NCBI GenBank assembly: GCA_022820485.1
Contig: JAJEFJ010000071.1
Coordinates: 1 to 64,000 of the forward strand
DNA from: Candidatus Latescibacterota bacterium
GTDB lineage: Bacteria > Latescibacterota > UBA2968 > UBA8231
Direction of reading: 5' to 3'
Length of the DNA stretch: 64,000 bases
Below the pieces are notes generated by a model that ran no database searches, was not told the DNA's origin, and saw only the letters and a list, made by a program, of their open reading frames with translations. Below, in pieces: positions 16,980 to 24,727 of the stretch (position 1 is the stretch's first letter; every line of letters starts with the position of its first letter). Position numbers and translations under genes: made by a program.

Positions 16980-17698
16980 ATTCGGCGTATGCAATAAAAA
17001 AAGAAATATGCGAAGTAGGGCACAGGGTCTATCAGCGAGGGTACGTAGCAGCCAACGACGGCAATATCAGTGTTCGCATAGAGGACGACCTAGTGCTGTG
17101 TACTCCGACCGGAGTGAGCAAGGGCTATCTGAGTGCAGACATGCTGGCTACCTGCGATATGGAGGGCCGACAGGTAGCGGGATCGATGAAAATATCGTCG
17201 GAAATCCGCATGCACCTCGAAATCTACAAGTTGCGGCCCGACGTCCGCGCCGTCGTCCACGCACACCCGCCGACCGCGACGGGTTTTGCCGTTGCTGGCA
17301 TTGAGCTGACTCAGTGCGTATTGCCCGAGGTCATCGTCAGCCTCGGGGGCATTCCACTCGCGGATTACGGCACGCCCGGCGGTCCCGATATCGTCGAGCC
17401 GATGAAGCCGCTTTTGCGGCAATACGACGCCGTTTTAATGGCCAATCACGGAGTGGTAACCGTGGGCCAACACGTCATGGACGCGCATTTCAAGATGGAG
17501 ACTGTCGAACACTTTGCCCAGATCGCCTTGGTGGCGCATCAACTCGGCGGTATCCGCACGCTGGGGGGTAAAGACGTGGAAGATCTCACGAATCTGAGAA
17601 ATCGCTTTGGAATTGGGGATCGGCCGTCTTGTGAGGTGGCCGGAGAAAGCGATATCGTCGAGCAAATTACCAAGGAAGTTCTGCGCCAACTGCGCTAG
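16976..17698 (+). CDS. Class II aldolase (fuculose/rhamnulose-1-phosphate aldolase-like) with C-terminal encapsulation-like helix
   Basis: Zinc-dependent aldolase of the FucA/AraD family. Metal ligands are visible as H95 and H97 in HAHPPT and H158 in MANHGVV, with the catalytic glutamate at E76. The phosphate-site text NDGNISVR (about 27-34) is typical. FucA splits fuculose-1-phosphate to lactaldehyde and dihydroxyacetone phosphate. After the catalytic domain come a linker (GDRPSCEVAG) and a 17-residue amphipathic helix ESDIVEQITKEVLRQLR at the very end, the form of a microcompartment encapsulation peptide. With the shell gene two genes upstream, this is probably cargo. The exact sugar is not determined. 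Confidence 0.88.
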   Translation: MNSAYAIKKEICEVGHRVYQRGYVAANDGNISVRIEDDLVLCTPTGVSKGYLSADMLATCDMEGRQVAGSMKISSEIRMHLEIYKLRPDVRAVVHAHPPTATGFAVAGIELTQCVLPEVIVSLGGIPLADYGTPGGPDIVEPMKPLLRQYDAVLMANHGVVTVGQHVMDAHFKMETVEHFAQIALVAHQLGGIRTLGGKDVEDLTNLRNRFGIGDRPSCEVAGESDIVEQITKEVLRQLR

Positions 17699-17721
17699 CT
17701 CGGCACGCGATGCGAGGAAGT

Positions 17722-18720
17722 ATGAGGTTTATAGGATTAATCGCCGCGGTAATCGGGATCTCAGTTCCGGCTAGTGGCCAAGCCATCGTCGAAGCGGTCC
17801 AGCGTGGAGACTCCCTGTTGGCGCAGGGCCAGCCTAAGCAGGCGTTAGCCGAATACGAAAAGGCGTGCGAACTGGGTGCTGGCAGCGCGATGTTTCTCAA
17901 TCGCTTGGCCAGCCTCTACATGCAAACCGGCGGTTATAAACAGGCAGCCGAATCGCTGCGGCAATCGCTCGCTGAAGACCCTAGGCAGCTACCGGTATAT
18001 TCGGCGTTAGGAGAAGCCTTTTTGGCCATGGGCCAGCTAGACTCGTCTATTTTTTACGTCGAACAAGCGAGTATTCTGGCCCCGTCCTCAACCAAAGTCC
18101 ACAGCACCCTCGGTTATCTCTACATGCAGGCCGGGCAGAGCGAAAGGGCGCGCGAACGCCTCGACCGGGCCTTGGCACTGGATGCCAAAAACGCGGAAGC
18201 CTATCGCCTATATGGATATTACTACGCGGAAAAGGACTCGGTAGATCAAGCTATCGAACAATATCAAAAGTTGGCGGAGTTATCGCCGGAGAATGTCGAA
18301 GCCTACAACAACATCGCGTTCCTTCTGGCTGGAGTTGGACGCTATGCCGAAGCACTTGAGTATTACAAACGAGCTAAAGATCAGGCGCAGGATCCCTACC
18401 TAGCCCAGGCAATCACGGCCAAAATCGAAGAGGTACAGGCGATGCTGGCCGGTGAGATGCGGGCGCGCTACATATTGGTCGAAACAGAAGCGTCCGCACG
18501 CGAAATCCTCGAAAAAATTGCTCAAGGAGCCGATTTTTCCCAGCTCGCGCAGCAACTTTCCATCGCACCCAACGCCAATCAGGGCGGGGATTTGGGGTTT
18601 TTTGGGCCGGGTGAACTTATGCCCGAGATTGAAGAAGTCGTAGTGAAACTGAAAGTTGGGGAACTGAGCCCAGTTGTGGAATTGCCCGTGGGATACATTG
18701 TAGTACAGAGATTGAACTAA
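17722..18720 (+). CDS. Exported TPR protein with C-terminal parvulin-type peptidyl-prolyl isomerase domain
   Basis: A 332-aa product with an N-terminal signal peptide (cleavage near PASGQA), five or six tetratricopeptide repeats (about residues 25-240) and a C-terminal PPIC rotamase domain: ARYILVETEASAREIL, DFSQLAQQLSIAP, GGDLGFFGPGELMPEIEE and a closing GYIVVQRLN. Parvulin domains assist outer-membrane protein folding in SurA and PrsA, but here TPRs replace the chaperone domain. The fusion suggests a periplasmic assembly factor. I prefer the second ATG, preceded by GAGGAAG, over one 12 bases upstream. It follows the aldolase after 23 bases and may be a separate function on the same transcript. 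Confidence 0.82.
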   Translation: MRFIGLIAAVIGISVPASGQAIVEAVQRGDSLLAQGQPKQALAEYEKACELGAGSAMFLNRLASLYMQTGGYKQAAESLRQSLAEDPRQLPVYSALGEAFLAMGQLDSSIFYVEQASILAPSSTKVHSTLGYLYMQAGQSERARERLDRALALDAKNAEAYRLYGYYYAEKDSVDQAIEQYQKLAELSPENVEAYNNIAFLLAGVGRYAEALEYYKRAKDQAQDPYLAQAITAKIEEVQAMLAGEMRARYILVETEASAREILEKIAQGADFSQLAQQLSIAPNANQGGDLGFFGPGELMPEIEEVVVKLKVGELSPVVELPVGYIVVQRLN

Positions 18721-18730
18721 AATAAGTCGC

Positions 18731-18826
18731 GGCCAGGGCATCCTTGGATGCACCTGACCGCTGGGAGGGATACGAACCATGACCGGAATGGCTCGCATGG
18801 ATTAAACGCCCTAAGAAGAGAGCGGT
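18731..18826 (+). ncRNA. Possible structured leader RNA upstream of thrC
   Basis: The 265-bp gap before thrC has no convincing gene. It contains a hairpin (CAGG-GCATCC-TT-GGATGC-A-CCTG, 18735-18755) and then three nested helices: ACCGCT/AGCGGT (18757-18762 with 18821-18826), AGGG/CCCT (18766-18769 with 18809-18812) and CCATG/CATGG (18777-18781 with 18796-18800). It also contains an 8-codon open frame starting at 18779. I do not recognise it as a known riboswitch; the short helices could be chance. Confidence 0.3.
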
Positions 18827-18985
18827 TCCACGTTAGTGCTACTTTTTTGAATTTTCAATATTCGACGACGAGCAAGAGGACGCAAGAAAACCGACGAACG
18901 ATAAAGAAAAGTCGAAAAATGAGGACGAAATAAATGCCCTTTTTGGCTGAACAAGCCCTGATTTACCCCAACAGAACGAGTTGGC

Positions 18986-20350
18986 ATGCCCTATTCCTAT
19001 AATGCTTGGTTCCAGTGCATCAATTGCGACGACGAGCGCTATCCGCTAAACGAAATAGTCTATCACTGTCAAAAGTGTGGAGGGCTGCTCGAAGTACGTC
19101 ACGATATGGAACCCTTGCAGCGGCGCTCGGGCGGCGAGTGGCGGGCGCTGTTTGATCAGCGCTATATGAGTTCGGTGCATCCCTATGGGAGTTCGGTTTG
19201 GGGAAAAAAAGAGATAGTTTGCCCCCTCGTCGAAGACGAGAACGTGGTCTCTATGTACGAGGGAGGGAGCAATCTGCTCTGGGCCGAGCGCTTGGGAGCC
19301 GAATTAGGCATGGAAGATCTGTGGATAAAGCAGTGCGGCAATAGCCACACGGGTTCGTTTAAGGACCTAGGCATGACCGTATTGGTTTCCATGGTCAACC
19401 AGATGATTGCTGAGGGTCAATGTATCCCTGCGGTAGCCTGCGCCTCAACCGGGGACACCTCGGCGGCGTTGGCTGCGTATTGCGCGGCCGCCGGCATTCC
19501 GGCAATCGTGTTGTTGCCCAAAGACATGATCTCCACCGCCCAGCTCATCCAGCCCATAGCCAATGGCGCGCTGACGCTCGCCCTGCGCACCGACTTCGAC
19601 GGGTGCATGGCCTTGGTGCAGGAAATCTGCCGCCGCGACCAAATCTATCTGGCCAACTCGATGAATTCACTCCGCATTGAAGGGCAGAAGACCATCGCGA
19701 TTGAGCTGTTGCAGCAATTTCACTGGGAGGTCCCCGATTGGGTCGTTATCCCGGGCGGCAATCTGGGCAATGTCAGTGCCTTGGGGAAGGGGTTTATCGA
19801 AGCCAAGCAAATGGGTCTTATCGACAAGCTGCCGAGCCTTGCCGTTGCCCAATCCGCTCAGGCCAATCCGCTCTATCTCAGTTATCTCGACGGGTTCCGC
19901 ACCTTTGAGCCGCAAACGGCCCGCGATACTTTGGCCAGCGCCATCAAGATCGGCAACCCCGTAAGCAGGGAGCGGGCCATTCGCACCTTGCAGTCCTTTG
20001 ACGGCATCGTCGAAGAGGCTACGGAAGACGAATTAGCCAACGCCTGTGCAAGGGCCGACCGCAATGGGCTGTTCACCTGTCCGCACACGGGCGTCGCCTT
20101 AGCAGCACTAGAGAAAATGGTCGCAGCCGGGCATGTCGATCCCAAGAGTCGGGTGATCGTAATATCCACGGCGCACGGGCTGAAGTTTCCAGATTTCAAA
20201 GTGAAATACCACGAAGACCAATTGCGCGAATTTCACGTCGAACCACAGCATCGCAACCTGCCCATTGAGGTCGAAGCTGAGTACGAAACCGTGCGTCGGG
20301 CTGTCCTCGAAGCCATAGAGCAGCGGACGCTGGCTGTAGCCGGCCACTGA
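18986..20350 (+). CDS. thrC: Threonine synthase with N-terminal zinc ribbon
   Basis: PLP enzyme converting O-phosphohomoserine to threonine. The N-terminus has two CxxC knuckles (C11/C14 and C28/C31), the rubredoxin-like ribbon of the plant/archaeal threonine synthase class. The PLP lysine lies in [15 protein letters not shown], and the phosphate loop is in [16 protein letters not shown]. At 454 aa it is full length. The next gene, 13 bases on, uses activated homoserine for methionine synthesis, so the two genes share the homoserine branch point. The start has no obvious ribosome site. Confidence 0.93.
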   Translation: MPYSYNAWFQCINCDDERYPLNEIVYHCQKCGGLLEVRHDMEPLQRRSGGEWRALFDQRYMSSVHPYGSSVWGKKEIVCPLVEDENVVSMYEGGSNLLWAERLGAELGMEDLWIKQCGNSHTGSFKDLGMTVLVSMVNQMIAEGQCIPAVACASTGDTSAALAAYCAAAGIPAIVLLPKDMISTAQLIQPIANGALTLALRTDFDGCMALVQEICRRDQIYLANSMNSLRIEGQKTIAIELLQQFHWEVPDWVVIPGGNLGNVSALGKGFIEAKQMGLIDKLPSLAVAQSAQANPLYLSYLDGFRTFEPQTARDTLASAIKIGNPVSRERAIRTLQSFDGIVEEATEDELANACARADRNGLFTCPHTGVALAALEKMVAAGHVDPKSRVIVISTAHGLKFPDFKVKYHEDQLREFHVEPQHRNLPIEVEAEYETVRRAVLEAIEQRTLAVAGH

Positions 20351-20363
20351 AAGAGCAAATACA

Positions 20364-21545
20364 ATGAACCACGATGGTTTTGCCGGAGAATCGACCCGTT
20401 CGGTACACGGGGGGGCGGAACGGGATAAGTTCGCCCAATCTCTCATCGACCCCATTGCCCAGACAGCTACCTATACCTTTGCCGATCTAGAGGAATTTGC
20501 CGCCTTTAAGGCCGGCGAAAAATCACTCTATGAATACGGGCGCTACGGCAATCCGACCCAGCGGGCAGCCGAGCGTAGAATAGCGGCCTTGGAAAACGCC
20601 GAAGCTGCTTTGCTCTTTCCGTCGGGCATGAGCGCGATTACCTCGGTGCTCTATGCCATGCTGCGCAGCGGGCAACACTTGGTGCTGATGGAAGATTGCT
20701 ATCGCATGACGGCCAAATTCTGCGAAGTTTTGGCCAAATTCGGCATTGAATCTACCCTAGTGAAACCCGGTAATATGGATGCGTTGGCGGCTGCGATACG
20801 TCCAGAGACCCGCTTGATCTTTACCGAGTCGCCGACCAATCCCCACCTGCACGTCCTCGACTTGGAACAACTCGTCGCTTTTGCCAAACAGCGGCGGCTC
20901 AAGGTTGTCATCGACAGTACCTTGGCCACGCCGGTCAATCAGCGGCCGCTCGATTTCGGGGTTGATTTGGTCATCCACAGTGCCACTAAATACCTCGGTG
21001 GGCACAATGATTTGATGGCCGGTGCTATCTGCGGCAAGGCTCCTTTAGTCGAGGCCATTGGCGAATACCAACGAATCACCGGCGGGATCGTTGACCCCAA
21101 CACCTCGTTTTTGTTGATCCGGGGGCTGAAGACGCTCGCATTACGCGTTCTGCGGCAAAACGATACAGCCATGACAGTAGCCCGGTTCCTAGAAGCTCAT
21201 CCCAAGGTTCGTCAGGTCTTTTACCCAGGTCTCGAAAGCCACGTCGATCACTGCGTGGCCAAAGAGCAAATGCGCGGTTTTGGCGGGTTGATCAGCTTTG
21301 AGATCGACGGCACCCCCGAGCAGACGCGAAATTTCGTCCATCGGCTAGCCGTGCCTTATATCGCCCCTAGCTTGGGAGGAGTGGAGACACTGGTCTCGCA
21401 TCCGGCGACTGTTTCCTATTACGATTTGAGTGAGAAGGAGCGGCTGGCCATCGGTATCACCGACCAGTTGGTGCGCTATGCCGTGGGCATTGAGGACGCC
21501 GATGAACTAATCGGCGATATAGAGAGGGCGCTTGAGGAGGTCTAA
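20364..21545 (+). CDS. Cystathionine gamma-synthase-like PLP enzyme
   Basis: Fold-type I Cys/Met metabolism enzyme of 393 aa. The PLP lysine is in VIHSATKYLGGHND; YGRYGNPT and FPSGMSAI are family motifs. Segments such as LFFTESPTNP-like text (here IFTESPTNPHLHVLD) and LATPVNQRPLDFG resemble plant-type cystathionine gamma-synthase, which joins cysteine to activated homoserine. O-acetylhomoserine sulfhydrylase or cystathionine beta-lyase activity cannot be excluded from sequence alone. Its position directly after thrC supports a methionine-biosynthetic role. It converges on a toxin gene 4 bases away. Confidence 0.87.
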   Translation: MNHDGFAGESTRSVHGGAERDKFAQSLIDPIAQTATYTFADLEEFAAFKAGEKSLYEYGRYGNPTQRAAERRIAALENAEAALLFPSGMSAITSVLYAMLRSGQHLVLMEDCYRMTAKFCEVLAKFGIESTLVKPGNMDALAAAIRPETRLIFTESPTNPHLHVLDLEQLVAFAKQRRLKVVIDSTLATPVNQRPLDFGVDLVIHSATKYLGGHNDLMAGAICGKAPLVEAIGEYQRITGGIVDPNTSFLLIRGLKTLALRVLRQNDTAMTVARFLEAHPKVRQVFYPGLESHVDHCVAKEQMRGFGGLISFEIDGTPEQTRNFVHRLAVPYIAPSLGGVETLVSHPATVSYYDLSEKERLAIGITDQLVRYAVGIEDADELIGDIERALEEV

Positions 21546-21549
21546 GGAG

Positions 21550-21978
21550 TCAGAAGTTTAAGTCGGCCAAGAGCACGGTCCAGGGCAGGGAAGCGACTTT
21601 GCGGTACAGGTCGCTGTCGCTGGTCACGGCTTGGCAGCGGAGATGGGCACCTAAGGCAATGAAGCCGGCGGCGTACATGCTGATGGAATGCTCAAAGGCA
21701 ATTTGAGTGGCTTTGCGGGTAATTTCGGCGTTGTAGGGCACAATATCCAAGTGCATGTACTCCAAGCTGGCCAAGGCGTCGTCGATATGGGTGCGATCGA
21801 ATTGGCGGCTTTCCTTGAGCACATGGGCCAGTTCGTATATAGATTGATCGAGCACGGTCAGTGCGATTCTTTCCGCTAGCTGCTCTTGGCGCAGGCCAAG
21901 GGCCTTGTGGGTATCCACATCGTGCGCTGGAGAAAACCACTTCAGCATAACGGAGGTATCTAGCGCGTAGCGAATCAC
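21550..21978 (-). CDS. PIN-domain ribonuclease toxin (VapC-type)
   Basis: A 142-aa PIN-domain protein. Acidic active-site residues appear in YALDTSVMLKWF near the start, E in YELAHVLKES in the middle, and D in VTSDSDLYRKV near the end. VapC toxins cleave tRNA or rRNA and are held inactive by a cognate antitoxin. I set the start at GTG, which overlaps the antitoxin stop by four bases (GTGA), rather than an ATG 42 bases upstream inside the antitoxin. The partner is the ribbon-helix-helix gene immediately upstream. Confidence 0.85.
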   Translation of the reverse strand: MIRYALDTSVMLKWFSPAHDVDTHKALGLRQEQLAERIALTVLDQSIYELAHVLKESRQFDRTHIDDALASLEYMHLDIVPYNAEITRKATQIAFEHSISMYAAGFIALGAHLRCQAVTSDSDLYRKVASLPWTVLLADLNF

Positions 21979-22232
21979 CGCGCTTGCCTTTCCGTGCGTA
22001 GGATTTTGAGAGGATCCCAAGGCAGTGCCTTTTCGCGCAAGCTGTCTTGGAGCGCCATTCCGTGCTCAATAGCGGCCTGTTTTCGCTGGTACTCATAGGT
22101 TTCCTCCCGTTGTTGGCAGTACGCCATAAAGGCTAGGCGCAGGAGTTTGCTGCGGCTTACGCCTTCCTGCTGCGCAACTTGATCGATGCGTTCGAGCAAC
22201 TCGTCCGGCAGCATGATATTTACGCGCGCCAT
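21975..22232 (-). CDS. Ribbon-helix-helix antitoxin (VapB-type)
   Basis: An 85-aa protein with an N-terminal ribbon-helix-helix: MARVNIMLPDELLERIDQVA then SRSKLLRLAFMAY, as in CopG/Arc-type repressors. The charged C-terminal half would wrap the toxin. The start ATG has a GGAAAGGGG ribosome site; frames extending further upstream are not protein-like. As in other RHH-PIN pairs it precedes the toxin with a 4-base overlap and probably represses its own promoter in the 125-bp gap shared with prs1. Confidence 0.83.
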   Translation of the reverse strand: MARVNIMLPDELLERIDQVAQQEGVSRSKLLRLAFMAYCQQREETYEYQRKQAAIEHGMALQDSLREKALPWDPLKILRTERQAR

Positions 22233-22311
22233 AAGCCCCTTTCCTTTTTCTGACAAGCGGCGGGAAGCTGCCAAGTTAGCTTTGCTCCAACGGGCTGTCA
22301 AGACGAGCCTC

Positions 22312-22340
22312 TTGCCTTAGTTTGGGCCGGTCTTTAATGT
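22312..22340 (+). promoter_or_regulatory. Probable promoter of prs1
   Basis: TTGCCT, a 17-base spacer and TAATGT end 18 bases before the prs1 ATG. The -35 hexamer is the same as that proposed for rimP. Matches are moderate (4 of 6 in each box). Confidence 0.4.
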
Positions 22341-22358
22341 TACAATTGGGATTAGAAC

Positions 22359-23309
22359 ATGAAAAATCACTTGAAAATATTGACGGGTTCCAGCAATACA
22401 CAACTGGCCCAAGAAATATGTGATTACTTAGACATCGCGCCCGTGCGCCGCCAAATCGTCCGTGCGCCAAACGACAATATAAAGGTTAAAATTGAGGAGA
22501 ACGTCCGCGAAGACGACGTCTTCGTCATCCAGACGTCAGCATCCCCGGTCAATCATCACTTTGTTGAGCTTTTGTTGTTGATCGACGCACTCAAGTACGC
22601 TTCGGCGCGCCGGATTACGGCCGTGCTACCTTATTATCCTTATGTGCGCGCCGACAAAAAGGACGAGCCGCGCATTTCTATTAGCGCCCGCCTCGTCGCC
22701 GACTTGCTTCAAATTGCCGGGGCTGACCGGATCTTGACCATTACCTTGCACAGCCCACAAATCGCAGCGTTCTCGCGCATTCCGGTGGACCAATTGTGGG
22801 CGACGGGCCTACTGTGCAATTTCATGCGGTTGAAGGGGCTCAGCAACGCTGTAGTGGTGTCGCCCGATGTGGGGAGTGCTGACGAAGCCAGCGCGTACGC
22901 ACGCCGGCTCGGCTTGCCGCTGGCCATTATGGACAAACGCCGCCACGCGGACGACGAAAAGGTCGAAATCAAAACCATGATCGGCGAGGTCGCCGGCCGC
23001 GACGCTTTGCTTTTTGACGAGGAGGTGTTGACTGGGGGATCCATGATGGAGTCGATACGGGTCCTCAAAGAAAGGGGGGTGCGCCGCATACTGGCTGGTT
23101 GTACGCACGGCGTTTTTTCAGGGCAAGCTTTAGAGAAAATAGATGCCTCCTCAGTAGAAGTTTTCGCCACCACGAATACCATTCCCTTGCCTGCGGACAA
23201 GCCAAAACGCAAAATCGCCGTGTTGAGCGTGGCTCGATTGTTGGGGGATGCGATCAAAGCCATTCACCATGGCGAATCCGTGAGCCGCTTGATTGAATGG
23301 GAGGACTAG
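22359..23309 (+). CDS. Ribose-phosphate pyrophosphokinase homologue, copy 1
   Basis: PRPP synthase family (316 aa): makes 5-phosphoribosyl pyrophosphate from ribose 5-phosphate and ATP for nucleotides, His and Trp. Recognisable parts are the tandem-domain phosphoribosyltransferase fold, DALKYASARRITAVLPYYPYVRADKKDEPRIS around the flexible loop, and ADRILTITLHSPQ with the conserved His. The canonical PRPP loop DDxxDTGGT reads FDEEVLTGGSM here, losing one Asp. The canonical metal/ATP section is thus altered, as it is in copy 2 downstream. The protein could be active with changed regulation or a non-catalytic partner. It starts the plus-strand nucleotide cluster. Confidence 0.85.
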   Translation: MKNHLKILTGSSNTQLAQEICDYLDIAPVRRQIVRAPNDNIKVKIEENVREDDVFVIQTSASPVNHHFVELLLLIDALKYASARRITAVLPYYPYVRADKKDEPRISISARLVADLLQIAGADRILTITLHSPQIAAFSRIPVDQLWATGLLCNFMRLKGLSNAVVVSPDVGSADEASAYARRLGLPLAIMDKRRHADDEKVEIKTMIGEVAGRDALLFDEEVLTGGSMMESIRVLKERGVRRILAGCTHGVFSGQALEKIDASSVEVFATTNTIPLPADKPKRKIAVLSVARLLGDAIKAIHHGESVSRLIEWED

Positions 23310-23312
23310 TTG

Positions 23313-23474
23313 ATGGCCAGTAAATTGAGTATATTAGCTGAGTTATGGGATTTTATGAAGGTGCGCAAAAAGTGGTGGTTGGGGCCGATATTTTTCACTT
23401 TGATTCTGTTGGGATTGTTAATAGTCACGACCCAAGGGTCGGCTGTGGCTCCCTTTATTTACGCACTATTTTAA
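23313..23474 (+). CDS. DUF5989 family small membrane protein, 53 aa
   Basis: A 53-residue protein beginning MASKLSILAELWDFMKVRKK, followed by a WWLGPI motif, one transmembrane helix and the ending TQGSAVAPFIYALF. This matches the DUF5989 family (ELW-F---RKKWWL-P, then TQGSA-APFIY-LF). Function is unknown; family members often lie near genes for secondary-metabolite or carbamoyltransferase loci, which is not the case here. It starts 3 bases after the prs1 stop and precedes apt. Confidence 0.85.
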   Translation: MASKLSILAELWDFMKVRKKWWLGPIFFTLILLGLLIVTTQGSAVAPFIYALF

Positions 23475-23478
23475 GTCC

Positions 23479-23498
23479 TATAACATATAATATGTAAA
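23479..23498 (+). repeat. Copy 2 of the 20-base AT-rich motif
   Basis: Matches TATAAAATTTAATATGTAAA at 18 of 20 positions and ends directly before the apt ATG, leaving no room for a Shine-Dalgarno site. It contains TATAAT, so it might act as a promoter -10 or an A-rich translation start region. Confidence 0.5.
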
Positions 23499-24011
23499 AT
23501 GAATATAAAAAAATTCATCCGCGAAGTTCCCAACTTCCCGCAAGACGGCGTCTCCTACAAAGACATCACGCCGCTACTCAAAGATCCCGCTGGTTTATCC
23601 GCTGCGGTCCAAGCTATGCTCGAACCTTTTGTGGACGCCGAAGTGGACCTAATCGTCGGCATAGAGGCCCGTGGCTTCGTGTTCGCCGTGCCTATAGCAC
23701 TCGAATTGGGCTGTGGTTTTGTGCCCGTGCGCAAACCGGGCAAGCTGCCGGCGGCCACGCTGAGTCGAGATTACGCCCTCGAATACGGCGAGACCTCCTT
23801 AGAAATCCACACCGATGCCATCGCATCGGGGCAGAAAGTCTTGGTCGTGGATGACGTTTTGGCCACCGGCGGCACCTTGGTTGCGACGTGTCAAACGCTC
23901 GAAGAGCTAGGAGCGGTTGTCGTGGGCATCAGCGTATTGGCCGAGTTGAGCTTTCTGTCGGGCCGCGACCGCTTGGCCGAGTACAAATTGGAAAGCGCTA
24001 TCGTCTATTGA
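23499..24011 (+). CDS. apt: Adenine phosphoribosyltransferase
   Basis: Salvages adenine to AMP using PRPP. The PRPP-binding motif VLVVDDVLATGGTLVATCQ is canonical (about residues 115-133), and IEARGFVFAVPIALELGCGFVPVRKPGKLP is the family flexible-loop region. At 170 aa it is a standard short Apt. It lies between two PRPP synthase homologues, so substrate production and use are encoded together. No ribosome-binding site is visible. Confidence 0.95.
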   Translation: MNIKKFIREVPNFPQDGVSYKDITPLLKDPAGLSAAVQAMLEPFVDAEVDLIVGIEARGFVFAVPIALELGCGFVPVRKPGKLPAATLSRDYALEYGETSLEIHTDAIASGQKVLVVDDVLATGGTLVATCQTLEELGAVVVGISVLAELSFLSGRDRLAEYKLESAIVY

Positions 24012-24047
24012 AACCCGAACCCAAAGCAATGGAGACACTATACCTTT

Positions 24048-24716
24048 ATGTCGAGTGAACGTCGTAAACTGAGCAAGAGTGAACTCCGCGAAGATGAGTT
24101 CGTCGAATGGATCATGGAAGCGGTCGAATACGTCAAAGAACGAGCTAACCTCTTTGTCGGTGGGGCCGTTGCCGTGATCGCGGTCATTGTGGCCATCAAT
24201 TATTTCATCGAGTCCAAGGAGGCCGATCGGCTCAAAGCCGCCGCTCTGCTCGGCGATGTGCTGATGGTCGAACAGGGCGGAGAGCCGACCGAGGCGATCC
24301 GCCTAGCCGAGGAGTTGGTGTCCTCCTATGCCGGGACCCCGGCCGCAGCCCAAGGGACCGTGCTCTTGGCCAATCTCCACTACGCGCAGGGCCGTTATGC
24401 TGAGGCTCGGGGCTATTACCAGACCTACTTGGCCAACTACGAGCCTGTGGATGTATTGGCCTATGCCGCCCAAAGCGGTCTGGGTGCCTGCCTCGAAGCC
24501 GAAGGGCAGCTTGTGGCCGCGGCTGGGCACTACGAAACGTATGCAGCCCAGCAGGCCGGGACTATCCGCGAAGCGATGGCGCGGATGGAAGCCGCCCGCA
24601 TCTATGGGTTGGCCGGCGAAAGCGACAAGCAACAAGCCTTACTCGAACAGGTCAGTCGCACATTTGCCCAGTACCCAATTGCCGCGCAAGCCCGAGCGGC
24701 ACTAGCCATGTTCTAA
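24048..24716 (+). CDS. Membrane-anchored TPR protein (YfgM/BamD-like architecture)
   Basis: A 222-aa protein with a cytoplasmic basic/acidic N-terminus, one transmembrane helix (about residues 36-55, FVGGAVAVIAVIVAINYFIES) and an extracytoplasmic domain of tetratricopeptide-like repeats (SYAGTPAAAQGTVLLANLHYAQGRY and similar). The layout matches the tetratricopeptide YfgM/ancillary SecYEG translocon family (PF09976). It would help handle newly exported proteins. Genomic context with nucleotide genes gives no extra clue. Confidence 0.72.
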   Translation: MSSERRKLSKSELREDEFVEWIMEAVEYVKERANLFVGGAVAVIAVIVAINYFIESKEADRLKAAALLGDVLMVEQGGEPTEAIRLAEELVSSYAGTPAAAQGTVLLANLHYAQGRYAEARGYYQTYLANYEPVDVLAYAAQSGLGACLEAEGQLVAAAGHYETYAAQQAGTIREAMARMEAARIYGLAGESDKQQALLEQVSRTFAQYPIAAQARAALAMF

Positions 24717-24727
24717 AGGATTTGTTG

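Noticed and set aside
18748-18933. Open frame of 61 codons before thrC, plus an acidic open frame (18837-18950) without a start
   Set aside because: Both run through the predicted structured leader, have no homologue I recognise and no convincing start; the charged look comes from purine-rich DNA.
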